From positions 60,747-124,746 of the forward strand of contig NZ_JBCFBA010000016.1 in the NCBI RefSeq assembly GCF_038562415.1: a DNA stretch of 64,000 nucleotides. Reading direction: 5' to 3'. Every line of letters starts with the position of its first letter. Within the stretch, counting starts at the first letter, position 1. A program made the position numbers and the translations under genes. The stretch is from Solidesulfovibrio sp. GTDB taxonomy: Bacteria; Desulfobacterota; Desulfovibrionia; Desulfovibrionales; Desulfovibrionaceae. Of the stretch, positions 45,401 through 51,808 are shown in pieces. The notes beneath the pieces are model-generated. The model ran no database searches and was not told where the DNA came from. It saw nothing but the letters and a program-made list of their open reading frames with translations.

Positions 45401-45630
45401 TGCTTATGACTGCGCTGGCCATGATCATCGGCATGCTCCCCATGTCCTTCGCCCTCGGTGAAGGCGGCGAGCAAAATGCCCCCCTCGGCCGCGCGGTCAT
45501 CGGCGGCCTTGTTTTTGCCACCGTGGCGACCCTGGTTTTCGTTCCCGTGGTTTTTAGCCTGCTCCACAGACGTACCCCAGCCGCCCCACCGCTCGATGTG
45601 TCCACTTCAACCGAAACACAACTTTCATAG
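42424..45630 (+). CDS. RND-family efflux pump (AcrB-like inner-membrane transporter)
   Basis: 1068 residues, twelve transmembrane helices with two large periplasmic loops. The start SRPYTFVVAALVLLLMAPFV, TPTDIFPEINIPVVSIVW and the helix-4 motif GLALAVGILVDDATVEIENV with its Asp pair are typical of RND proton-driven pumps. An adaptor gene follows after 8 bp. The ArsR2-like half site upstream suggests metal or arsenical control. No outer-membrane channel gene is in the window, so a TolC-type protein must be encoded elsewhere. Confidence 0.95.
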   Translation: MWIVRLALSRPYTFVVAALVLLLMAPFVLLRTPTDIFPEINIPVVSIVWVYNGLNAQEVEQRIIYNHERMVSTLVNDIEHIESTSYNGAGVIKVFLQPGASVSDAVAQITASGQSVLRLLPPGINPPFIIKYNAASVPILQYSLASNKLSEQQIQDLAMNRIKVGLSTVPGASVPYPSGGKTRVVAVDIDLAALEAKNLAPQDVVNAFTAQNFILPSGTAKIGETEYTVSLNTNPTEIAALNDLPVKTVNGAVIRVGDVAQVHDGYQPQQNVVRLDGVRGVLLTILKSGAASTLNVVDGVKKAMPSILSGLPPELEAKEFADQSLFVRAAVDGVVKEGLIAAILTAVMIFLFLGSWRSTFIIALSIPLSVLCSLTLLSALGETINLMTLGGLALAVGILVDDATVEIENVHRQMALGKPNIQAILDGAQEIALPAFVSTLCICIVFVPMFFLTGAARYLFVPLAEAVVFAMLASYVLSRTLIPTLVMWFYRNITYNGHTADPGTVSLWLRPFVLLQGSFENAFARFRESYRLFLGTILSHRALVVTFFLVFCAGTACLIPQLGQDFFPTVDAGQFRLHVRAHSGTRIEETARLVDRIETVIREVIPAEEVAGVLDNIGFPSGGIPLTYIDNGLTGTGDADILVSLNHGHQPTDVYMQRLRLRLNREFPGVIFYFLPADIVNQTINFGLPAPFDIQIVGRERDKSQTIAAKIVEKIRKVSGVVDVRVQQPTDLPELHFAVDRSKASQIGLSERDVANSVLLSLSGSSQVQPNYWLNPKNGIQYLVNMRVPEHPMDSLAALNAIPVSAGQPGTGGAQLLANVASLKRANGSPIFSHYNVMPVIDVFGGVSGRDLGGVLQDITPIIEQAKKELPKGSSIMLRGQADTMHSSFTGLGFGLVLTVVLIYLLLVVNFQSWLDPFIIICALPAALTGVVWGLYLTFTTPSVPALMGAIMSLGVATANAILVVSFARNAISQGVDPLTAAWEAGVGRLRPVLMTALAMIIGMLPMSFALGEGGEQNAPLGRAVIGGLVFATVATLVFVPVVFSLLHRRTPAAPPLDVSTSTETQLS

Positions 45631-45638
45631 GTGTTATC

Positions 45639-46847
45639 ATGCACACAAATCTAAATGATTCAAGCGTATCAGCGAAAAACTTCGGGCCGAAAAAGATGTC
45701 CGAGACATCTTCAAGAAAGTTCTCGCTTATGCCCACTGTGCTTGTGCTGCTGCTGTTGGTTCTGGGAGCGGTTACCGGGCTTCTCGTACGCTCTCAGCAA
45801 AAAACCGCCCTGGCCACGACAACGCAGATTCTTTCCGTCCCGAGCGTGGCCGTGGTCTCCCCCAAAACGAGCCCGGCGGCAGCCGGCATGCCGCTTCCCG
45901 CTGAGATCAAGGCCTGGGTCGAAACGCCGATTTTTTCGCGCCTCAATGGCTACCTCAAGCACCGGTACGTAGATATCGGCGAGGATGTTGTGGCTGGCCA
46001 GCTCTTGGCCGAGATCGATACGCCCGAACTCCGCCAGGAGTATGCGCGCGCGCAAGGTCAGTTGGTACAGGCGCAAGCGGCTCTCGGGACCGCCAAGCAG
46101 TATTCCGACCGCTGGGCGCTGCTTGTGAAGTCCGGGAGCGTCAGCGTTCAGGAGAACGCGGATAAGCAGGCAGACTTCAGCCTCAAGGCCGCTGCTGTCG
46201 AATCGGCTCGTGCGGAAGTGCGCAGACTGGAGGAACTGCTGTCGTTTAATCGTCTGACAGCTCCTTTTGCCGGGACGATAACGGCTCGCAACATCGATTC
46301 GGGCGACCTTATCGTAGCGGCCGGAGGCAAGGAGCTCTTTCATTTGGCCCAGACACGCAAGCTCCGGGTGTTTGTGCAAGCGCCCCAGGGCATGGCTCTT
46401 GGCTTTCATCCTGGGCAGGCTGCGGAAATTACTGTCCAAGAACGTCCTGGCCGGGTGTTCCCAGCCAAGGTCGTCCGTACTGCGGGAGTGATGGCTTCTG
46501 ACTCAAGAACCCTCCTGGTTGAACTTGAAGTCGACAATCCGAAACAAGAAATTCTAGCCGGCAGCTATGCCCAGGCACGTTTCACCGAGACCAAAGCGGA
46601 GGCGGCCCTGACCCTGCCTGGGAACACGGTGCTGTTCGGCGCAGAAGGGCCGAGGGTTTGCGTTGTGAAGAAAGAGGGCAAGGTCGAGGTTCGGCCGGTA
46701 AAGCTTGGACGCGACTTCGGGCAAATTATCGAAGTGATCACGGGTGTGGGGCTGAAGGATAGGATTATTGTAAACCCATCAGAATCGTTTGAAAATGGGT
46801 CAACAGTATCCATAAGCGAGCCACCTATCGATTTAAAGAAACAATGA
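45639..46847 (+). CDS. RND periplasmic adaptor (HlyD-like membrane fusion protein)
   Basis: 402 residues. An N-terminal anchor (LMPTVLVLLLLVLGAVTGLL) is followed by the lipoyl-like half (NGYLKHRYVDIGEDVVAGQL), an alpha hairpin (REYARAQGQ-like QEYARAQGQLVQAQAALGTA), and beta-barrel segments (LTAPFAGTITARNIDSGDLI). It bridges the pump to an outer-membrane channel. It starts 8 bp after the pump stop; it is the last full gene of the arsenic cargo. Confidence 0.93.
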   Translation: MHTNLNDSSVSAKNFGPKKMSETSSRKFSLMPTVLVLLLLVLGAVTGLLVRSQQKTALATTTQILSVPSVAVVSPKTSPAAAGMPLPAEIKAWVETPIFSRLNGYLKHRYVDIGEDVVAGQLLAEIDTPELRQEYARAQGQLVQAQAALGTAKQYSDRWALLVKSGSVSVQENADKQADFSLKAAAVESARAEVRRLEELLSFNRLTAPFAGTITARNIDSGDLIVAAGGKELFHLAQTRKLRVFVQAPQGMALGFHPGQAAEITVQERPGRVFPAKVVRTAGVMASDSRTLLVELEVDNPKQEILAGSYAQARFTETKAEAALTLPGNTVLFGAEGPRVCVVKKEGKVEVRPVKLGRDFGQIIEVITGVGLKDRIIVNPSESFENGSTVSISEPPIDLKKQ

Positions 46848-46991
46848 TTTTGACATAGCATTTGGGAATCGACCGATCGGAATTTGGAAAATGTGGCACG
46901 TCATTGTGAGCAATGAGTTCCTCGCCAAACTGGGCTTTATCCTGCCAAGGGGGTTGTGTGCGATCCTTTTGAGTGTTTCGCAGTGTGCTGT

Positions 46992-47060
46992 ATGAGTATT
47001 CGTTTCAAATTATTGGTACTCCTGCTGGCTCTCTCACTGATTCCCTTGGGTATTCTGCGC
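46992..47060 (+). pseudogene. Truncated N-terminus of a membrane sensor protein
   Basis: MSIRFKLLVLLLALSLIPLG is the typical first helix of HAMP-type sensor kinases, phosphatases and chemoreceptors. After about 24 residues the frame enters low-complexity sequence and stops at 47184. The gene seems cut at a recombination junction near 47060. Confidence 0.5.
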
Positions 47061-47125
47061 ACACTCCGAGGGGGAGTCCTGAGCAAGTGGAGTGCCCGGG
47101 GGCGACAGAACCATCCGCGCAGTCA

Positions 47126-47150
47126 GGGACACATGGGACACGTTTTTGCG
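47126..47150. repeat. Dispersed island repeat, copy F
   Basis: GGGACACATGGGACACG followed by TTTTTGCG. It is the copy nearest the integrase and belongs to the same family as those at 19802, 22346, 23334 and 26937. Confidence 0.6.
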
Positions 47151-47440
47151 GTTCTTGTTCAAAAATGCGGTCGTGCGCCCTGGTAAGTGAGCGGTTGGCA
47201 GGCAGGGGGCAAGGCCCAATTCCCCCGCACCCAAGCTCAAGCCCCGGACAGCCCCCAGGCTCGCGTCCTCCTCCCCACCCTGGGCCGTTTCCAGGGAACC
47301 CGTGCCCAATCCCCGCCCATTACCCCAAATCGCAGGGTAACCCCGCCCCGGCCCAAAGCCTGTTTTCCTCCATCGGCCCGTGACCGGCCCCGTGGCCCAG
47401 GATACCTTTCCCGGACCCCATCCCCGGCCACGAGGTGAAC

Positions 47441-47773
47441 ATGCCGACCGACGCAAAATCGCACAAAATTACGCCTGAAATCCTGGAGGAAATCGTCGAG
47501 CGGTTTCGGCCGATTGAGCACCTGTTCGATGTCATGGGCGCGGCGGATGCTGGCATGCAGGGCGTCTTTGTGCGCCGATGGGCTGAAATAGGCATGCACC
47601 TCGCGACAAGCTTTCGGGAACACCTCGACCAGAAGACCACAAACCAGTGGTGCCGAGCACCCCAGAGGCCATCTCCGAAGAGGTGGCCGTCGCCGGCAAG
47701 ATTTTTCTCGACCAGCTGGCCCAGATGTACATCAACTCCCGGAAGGTCGAGGGGACGTCGACCCGCACCCTGA
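47441..47773 (+). CDS. Small protein before the integrase, possibly its frameshifted N-terminus
   Basis: The first 70 residues look like a real helical protein (KITPEILEEIVERFRPIEHL, DAGMQGVFVRRWAEIGMHLA, FREHLDQKTTN). The remaining 40 residues run out of frame over the integrase gene and are Arg/Pro-rich, as expected of non-coding frame. GAGGTG precedes the ATG. Either it is a short gene overlapping the integrase, or a one-base loss has split a longer integrase. No function recognised. Confidence 0.5.
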   Translation: MPTDAKSHKITPEILEEIVERFRPIEHLFDVMGAADAGMQGVFVRRWAEIGMHLATSFREHLDQKTTNQWCRAPQRPSPKRWPSPARFFSTSWPRCTSTPGRSRGRRPAP

Positions 47774-48540
47774 ACGAGATCAAATCGTTCTTGAAGCGGC
47801 ACCTCATCCCCGTCTTCGCCCAGCGCCCGGTCGAGGATATCAAGTACGATGAAATCATAAAAATTGTGGCCAAGGCCTACGAGAATCGATCGCCGGTGAC
47901 TCGAGGGCGGTATCTGTCCTATTTGAAGACTGTTTTCAAGTTCGGGGTCGAACACGACCTCATTGAGAAGAATCCGCTGCGCCAGTGGCATAAGCCCAGG
48001 GAGAAGCCCCGGGACACGAAGCTTACTGTCGATGATCTTCAGAAGATTAAAGCGGAGGCTGAGCCCCATTTGGCCTGGGCCATCGAGGTAGCCTGGAACC
48101 TCGGTGTGCGGACCGGGCCATCGGAACTGCTTGCCCTGACCTGGGACGACATCAACTGGGCCGACAAGACCATCAACGTTTTCGCGACCAAGACCAACAC
48201 GAGGCGGACCGTCCCGCTCTCCGATGAGTTCCTGGCGCGCCTCCAGGAGAAGAAAACCTCGGCGCAGTGCGATCGCGTCGTGGAGTACAACGGACGGCCG
48301 GTGAAGCAGATCAGCCGGGCCATGAGAACGGCGTGCCGACGGGCCGGGATCACCTATCCCGTGGTTTTGTACGACGTGCGGCACCTCTTCGCCACGACCC
48401 TCCTGAACGAGGGAGGGGACCTCTCGGCGGTGAGCAAGCTTATGGGCCACTCGTCGATCCAGATGACCGCCAACAACTATTACCACCTGCTCGGCGACGA
48501 AAAGCGCCGGACCATCGCCAGGTTACCTCGGCTGGCATAG
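47647..48540 (+). CDS. int: Tyrosine recombinase (island integrase)
   Basis: 297 residues from a GTG start. A SAM-like core-binding domain (about 15-110) precedes the catalytic domain, with R155 (GVRTGPSELLALTW), K182, R245 in LYDVRHLFATTLL, H268 in LMGHSSIQMT and the nucleophile Tyr278 in NNYYHLL. The first His of the usual H-x-x-R is Tyr here (YDVR), a change seen in some active family members. It lies 260 bp from the tRNA-Pro gene, reading toward it, as expected for the island integrase. Confidence 0.93.
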   Translation: MVPSTPEAISEEVAVAGKIFLDQLAQMYINSRKVEGTSTRTLNEIKSFLKRHLIPVFAQRPVEDIKYDEIIKIVAKAYENRSPVTRGRYLSYLKTVFKFGVEHDLIEKNPLRQWHKPREKPRDTKLTVDDLQKIKAEAEPHLAWAIEVAWNLGVRTGPSELLALTWDDINWADKTINVFATKTNTRRTVPLSDEFLARLQEKKTSAQCDRVVEYNGRPVKQISRAMRTACRRAGITYPVVLYDVRHLFATTLLNEGGDLSAVSKLMGHSSIQMTANNYYHLLGDEKRRTIARLPRLA

Positions 48541-48566
48541 CCGGGCCAGCGGGCCGATTCTTTAGT

Positions 48567-48597
48567 GGGCATCCCAGAAGGGGTGCCCTTTTTTTTG
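48567..48597 (+). terminator. Rho-independent terminator after the integrase
   Basis: GGGCATCCC, loop AGAA, GGGGTGCCC (one G-U pair), then eight T. It lies 27 bp after the stop codon. Confidence 0.9.
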
Positions 48598-48687
48598 AGC
48601 AAGAGGCCTGTGTTGGCCGTTCCCCTAGATTGTCCCACGTGGGACAGCCCGCATCCTGTTCTTTTGCGAGCCGCATCCTGCCCGAAT

Positions 48688-48750
48688 GTTATCCAGAATT
48701 CCCTCGTTATCCTGTATGGTTGGCCACGAGGTTATCCAGCCAGGTTATCC
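48688..48750. repeat. Four GTTATCC heptamers beside the tRNA attachment site
   Basis: Copies start at 48688, 48706, 48731 and 48744 in the same orientation, 50-110 bp from the tRNA 3' end. The same heptamer occurs three times in repeat X and once in repeat Y. This is the arrangement of integrase arm-binding sites. Confidence 0.65.
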
Positions 48751-48799
48751 AAAAGATAAAGGGGACAGGCCGAACACGGTCTATCCCCTTGAAATCTAT

Positions 48800-48876
48800 T
48801 GGTCGGGGCGAGGTGATTTGAACACCCGGCATCCTGCTCCCAAAGCAGGCGCGCTACCAGTCTGCGCCACGCCCCG
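48800..48876 (-). tRNA. tRNA-Pro(TGG)
   Basis: 77 nt on minus. It starts CGGGGCG, has D-arm GCGCAGACTGGTAGCGC, anticodon stem-loop CCTGC-TTTGGGA-GCAGG with anticodon TGG, T-arm GGGTGTTCAAATCACC, and acceptor CGCCCCGA with encoded CCA. All stems pair. Its 3' half is the crossover target of the island: copies lie at 22099 and 19744. Confidence 0.97.
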
Positions 48877-48933
48877 ACGAAGAGCGCTTTCGTTACTGCA
48901 AGTTGCCGGGTATGGCAAGATGCCAGGCCGCCC

Positions 48934-49950
48934 CTAAGGCAGGCCGCGGCCGGCAATGGACGTGCCGCAGGAAGCGCAATGCCCCTCCCGGGTGCGCGCC
49001 TGCCCAAGACCCATGCCCGCTCGTTCCAGCACCGCCGCACCGCAGGAGGGACACAGGGTCCGGTTCCAGGTGTCATCCCGGATATTGCCCACATACACGT
49101 AGCGAAGCCCGGCCTCCCGCCCGATGGCGTGGGCGCGCAGCAAGCTCTCCAGGGGCGTCGACGGCGTCTCGCGCATGGCGAAATCCGGATGAAACCGCGA
49201 AATGTGCCAGGGGGTGTCCGCCCCCAGTTCCTGGCACAGGAAATCCGCCAGACGGCGCAATTGCGCCGCGTCGTCGTTGGCTCCGGGAATGAGCAGGGTC
49301 GTCACCTCGATCCACCAGCCGAGCCTGCGCATATGCACCAGGTTCTTGAGCACCGGCGCAAGCTTCGCCCCGCAGATGCGCTCGTAGAATTGCGGCTCCA
49401 TGGCCTTGAGGTCGATGTTGGCCGCGTCGATGCGCCCGGCCAGGGCGTCCAGGCACTGCCGGCTTTGAAAGCCGTTGGATATCATGATGTTGTGGAGTCC
49501 CGCTTCGTGGGCCAGGTCGGCCGTGTCGCGCATGAGTTCGAAAAAGACCGTCGGTTCCGAATAGGTGTAGGAGATGGAGGCCGCCCCGGAACGTTGCGCC
49601 GCCGCGACCAGTTCGGCCGGCGTCACCGTTTCGCCGGCGATCGCCCGGCCCTGGCGCGGCGGCTGGGACAGGGAATAGTTCTGACAGAAGGCGCACGACA
49701 GGTTGCAGCCCATGGTGCCGAAGGAAAACGTCAGGCTGCCGGGGTGAAAATGGTACAGCGGCTTTTTTTCCACCGGGTCCAGATGGGCCGCCGCCACCCG
49801 GTCGTAGACCAGGGTCATCAGCTCGCCCCCGACATTGGTGCGAACGCCGCACAGGCCGCGTTTCCCGTCCTCGATACGACAGAAGTGCGCGCACAGCCGG
49901 CAGGCCGCGCGTCCGTCGGGCAGCTTTTTCCACAGCGAAGCCGGATGCAT
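48934..49950 (-). CDS. amrS: AmmeMemoRadiSam-system radical SAM enzyme
   Basis: 338 residues. N-terminal Cys pairs (CRLCAHFCRI, GLCGVR) precede the cluster motif CNLSCAFCQNYSLSQ, with YTYSEPTVFFEL and NGFQSRQ. The C-terminal CPSCGAAV and HCASCGTSI make a zinc-ribbon-like end. AmrS is a widespread radical SAM protein often linked with AmmeMemoRadiSam proteins A and B, not seen here. AAGGAG precedes the ATG. First core-genome gene beyond the tRNA. Confidence 0.92.
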   Translation of the reverse strand: MHPASLWKKLPDGRAACRLCAHFCRIEDGKRGLCGVRTNVGGELMTLVYDRVAAAHLDPVEKKPLYHFHPGSLTFSFGTMGCNLSCAFCQNYSLSQPPRQGRAIAGETVTPAELVAAAQRSGAASISYTYSEPTVFFELMRDTADLAHEAGLHNIMISNGFQSRQCLDALAGRIDAANIDLKAMEPQFYERICGAKLAPVLKNLVHMRRLGWWIEVTTLLIPGANDDAAQLRRLADFLCQELGADTPWHISRFHPDFAMRETPSTPLESLLRAHAIGREAGLRYVYVGNIRDDTWNRTLCPSCGAAVLERAGMGLGQARTREGHCASCGTSIAGRGLP

Positions 49951-49973
49951 GGCTGACTCCTTGTGCGCCTGGG

Positions 49974-50495
49974 CTATGAACCGCCGCCGCTCCCACGACC
50001 GGCTTGGCCAGCCTGGCCGCCCGGCCCGGACATGCCCGGGCCGCCGCGCCCCGGGCCGGAGGGCGTGCCCATGCCCGGCTGTCCCTGTCCCGTCTGGCCG
50101 CCCATGGGCGTGCCGCCGGGCAGGCCCACCTGGGGGTAAATGTAGAAGGGGCCGACCTGCTGGTTCTGTTCCGGCTTGGGCCGGGGCCGAATCTCCATGA
50201 CCTCGTTGCCGTCCGCGTCGCGGCCCATGCGCATGTGGTCGACATTGCCCATGTGGATGTCGGGGCGCGGGCCGTCGTCCTCGTCGCGATGGGAGCCGGG
50301 CGGCAGTTCAGGCGGCGGGCCATAGCGCGACGGTTCGGACCCGCCGTCGGCCATGGCCGGCGGACAGGGGGCCGCCACGACGGCAACGGCCAGACCGATG
50401 GCCAGACAGGCCGCGCGCACGGGCGCCTGGCGGGAGGGGCGGGCAGGCTTTCCTTGAATTCGGGCCGCAAACACCGTATGAAAAAGCGTTTTCAT
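49974..50495 (-). CDS. Exported Gly/Pro-rich protein of unknown function
   Basis: 173 residues. A long N-terminal basic segment and hydrophobic core (CLAIGLAVAVVAAPCPPAMA) look like a signal peptide. The mature part is acidic then Pro/Gly-rich, ending in Gly-Gln repeats (GMGTPSGPGRGGPGMSGPGG). No domain recognised; low complexity suggests disorder. It is divergent from purM with only 26 bp between starts and lies 23 bp before amrS. Confidence 0.65.
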   Translation of the reverse strand: MKTLFHTVFAARIQGKPARPSRQAPVRAACLAIGLAVAVVAAPCPPAMADGGSEPSRYGPPPELPPGSHRDEDDGPRPDIHMGNVDHMRMGRDADGNEVMEIRPRPKPEQNQQVGPFYIYPQVGLPGGTPMGGQTGQGQPGMGTPSGPGRGGPGMSGPGGQAGQAGRGSGGGS

Positions 50496-50521
50496 GTCGC
50501 AGTCCTTGCAAGGAGTGTCCC
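50496..50521. promoter_or_regulatory. 26-bp divergent gap with shared palindromic ribosome sites
   Basis: TCCTTGCAAGGA (50503-50514) is a perfect palindrome supplying AAGGA to purM on plus and to the exported-protein gene on minus. No room remains for promoters, so these must lie inside the opposite coding regions. Confidence 0.75.
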
Positions 50522-51583
50522 ATGGCCGACAGATCGGCCGCCTACAAGGCGGCGGGCGTTGACATCGACGCCGGCAATTCCCTGGTTTCGCGCATCAAAT
50601 CCATCGTGGCCGGCACGTACGGCAAGGGCGTGGTCTCGGACATCGGCGGCTTCGGCGGGCTTTTCAAGCTGGAGGCCGGCGCCTACGCGGAACCGGTCCT
50701 GGTTTCCTCCACCGACGGCGTCGGCACCAAGCTCAAGCTCGCCCACGACTTCGACCGCCACGATACCGTGGGTATCGACCTTGTGGCCATGTGTGTCAAC
50801 GACATTCTGGTTCAGGGCGCCAAGCCGCTTTTCTTTCTGGATTATTTCGCCACGGGCAAGCTGTCCGTGGACCTGGCCGCCCGGGTCGTCACCGGCATCG
50901 CCGAAGGCTGCAAGGAGGCCGGCTGCGCGCTTTTGGGCGGCGAGACGGCCGAGATGCCAGGCTTTTACCCCGACGGCGTCTACGACCTGGCCGGCTTTTG
51001 CGTCGGCATCGTGGACAACGCCAAGATCGTCGACGGCTCGAGCATCGGCGTGGACGACGTGGTCATCGGCATCGAGTCCTCGGGGCCGCACTCCAACGGC
51101 TACTCGCTGATCCGCAAGATCCTCGACGCCTCGGGGCTTGGCCCCGACGATCCCATGCCCCTTGCCGGCAGGACCGTGGCCGAGGCGCTGTGCGCGCCCA
51201 CGCGCATCTACGTCAAGACCGTGCTCAATTTGCTGCGCGATTTCGAGATCAAGGGCATGGTCCACATCACCGGCGGCGGGTTCTACGACAACGTCAACCG
51301 CATCCTGCCCCGGGGGGTGGCCGCCCATATTCGCTTCAGCTCGTGGGAAGTGCCGCCGGTTTTCGACTGGCTGCGCGAGCAGGGCAGGCTCACCTGGCCG
51401 GAGATGCTGCAGATTTTCAACTGCGGCATCGGCTTCATGCTGGTGGTCGCCCCGGAGATCGCCGGCGACGTCGTGCAGCGCTTAAAGGCCCTGCACGAAT
51501 ACGCCCGCATCATCGGCCGCATCGAGATCCGCAAGGAAGGCGCCGAACAGGTCGAGGTCAGTTTTCCCAAACAGCGCGACTAG
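50522..51583 (+). CDS. purM: Phosphoribosylformylglycinamidine cyclo-ligase
   Basis: 353 residues, normal length. It forms AIR from FGAM with ATP, the fifth step of purine synthesis. The start YKAAGVDIDAGNSLVSRIKS, VSSTDGVGTKLKLA, GIDLVAMCVNDILVQGAKPL, GGETAEMPGFYPDG and HITGGGFYDNVNRILP are clear family marks. AAGGAG precedes the ATG. A terminator follows. It stands alone, without other pur genes. Confidence 0.98.
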   Translation: MADRSAAYKAAGVDIDAGNSLVSRIKSIVAGTYGKGVVSDIGGFGGLFKLEAGAYAEPVLVSSTDGVGTKLKLAHDFDRHDTVGIDLVAMCVNDILVQGAKPLFFLDYFATGKLSVDLAARVVTGIAEGCKEAGCALLGGETAEMPGFYPDGVYDLAGFCVGIVDNAKIVDGSSIGVDDVVIGIESSGPHSNGYSLIRKILDASGLGPDDPMPLAGRTVAEALCAPTRIYVKTVLNLLRDFEIKGMVHITGGGFYDNVNRILPRGVAAHIRFSSWEVPPVFDWLREQGRLTWPEMLQIFNCGIGFMLVVAPEIAGDVVQRLKALHEYARIIGRIEIRKEGAEQVEVSFPKQRD

Positions 51584-51608
51584 ATCGGCCGCGTGTGCGG
51601 CACGACGA

Positions 51609-51644
51609 AAAGGCCCGGCGTCCTGGCGACGTCGGGCCTTTTTA
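51609..51644 (+). terminator. Rho-independent terminator of purM
   Basis: AAGGCCCGGCG pairs with CGTCGGGCCTT (one mismatch), followed by TTTTTACC. It is 26 bp after the purM stop. Confidence 0.88.
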
Positions 51645-51808
51645 CCTTGACGGGCGTACCGGCGTGCGTCGGACAAGGAGCGGTGACCGGCCGGAATCGT
51701 CATGGGATTCCAAAGGGGGGAGCCCTTTGGCCGCCGGAGGCTTTCCCCCTGACCATATCGCAAGATCTTCGTATGACTCAGGGACGCAACACGCGCCGGG
51801 AAGGCGGT
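51645..51808. other. Short gap between convergent units
   Basis: No gene or clear signal is seen here between the purM terminator and the end of the radical SAM gene. Confidence 0.5.

Larger units (their letters stand above)
46848..47440. other. Scar region between arsenic cargo and integrase
   Basis: It holds a truncated sensor-type gene start, copy F of the dispersed repeat, then about 240 bp of unusually C-rich plus strand (47187-47434, with runs such as CCCCCGCACCC and CCTCCTCCCC). No full gene is seen. Confidence 0.55.

Noticed and set aside
47187..47434. C-rich stretch as a coding region
   Set aside because: Translations are Pro/Arg low-complexity in all frames with no start signal.
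48688..48750. GTTATCC repeats as a CRISPR array
   Set aside because: Heptamers are too short and unevenly spaced, with no cas genes; arm-type integrase sites fit better.
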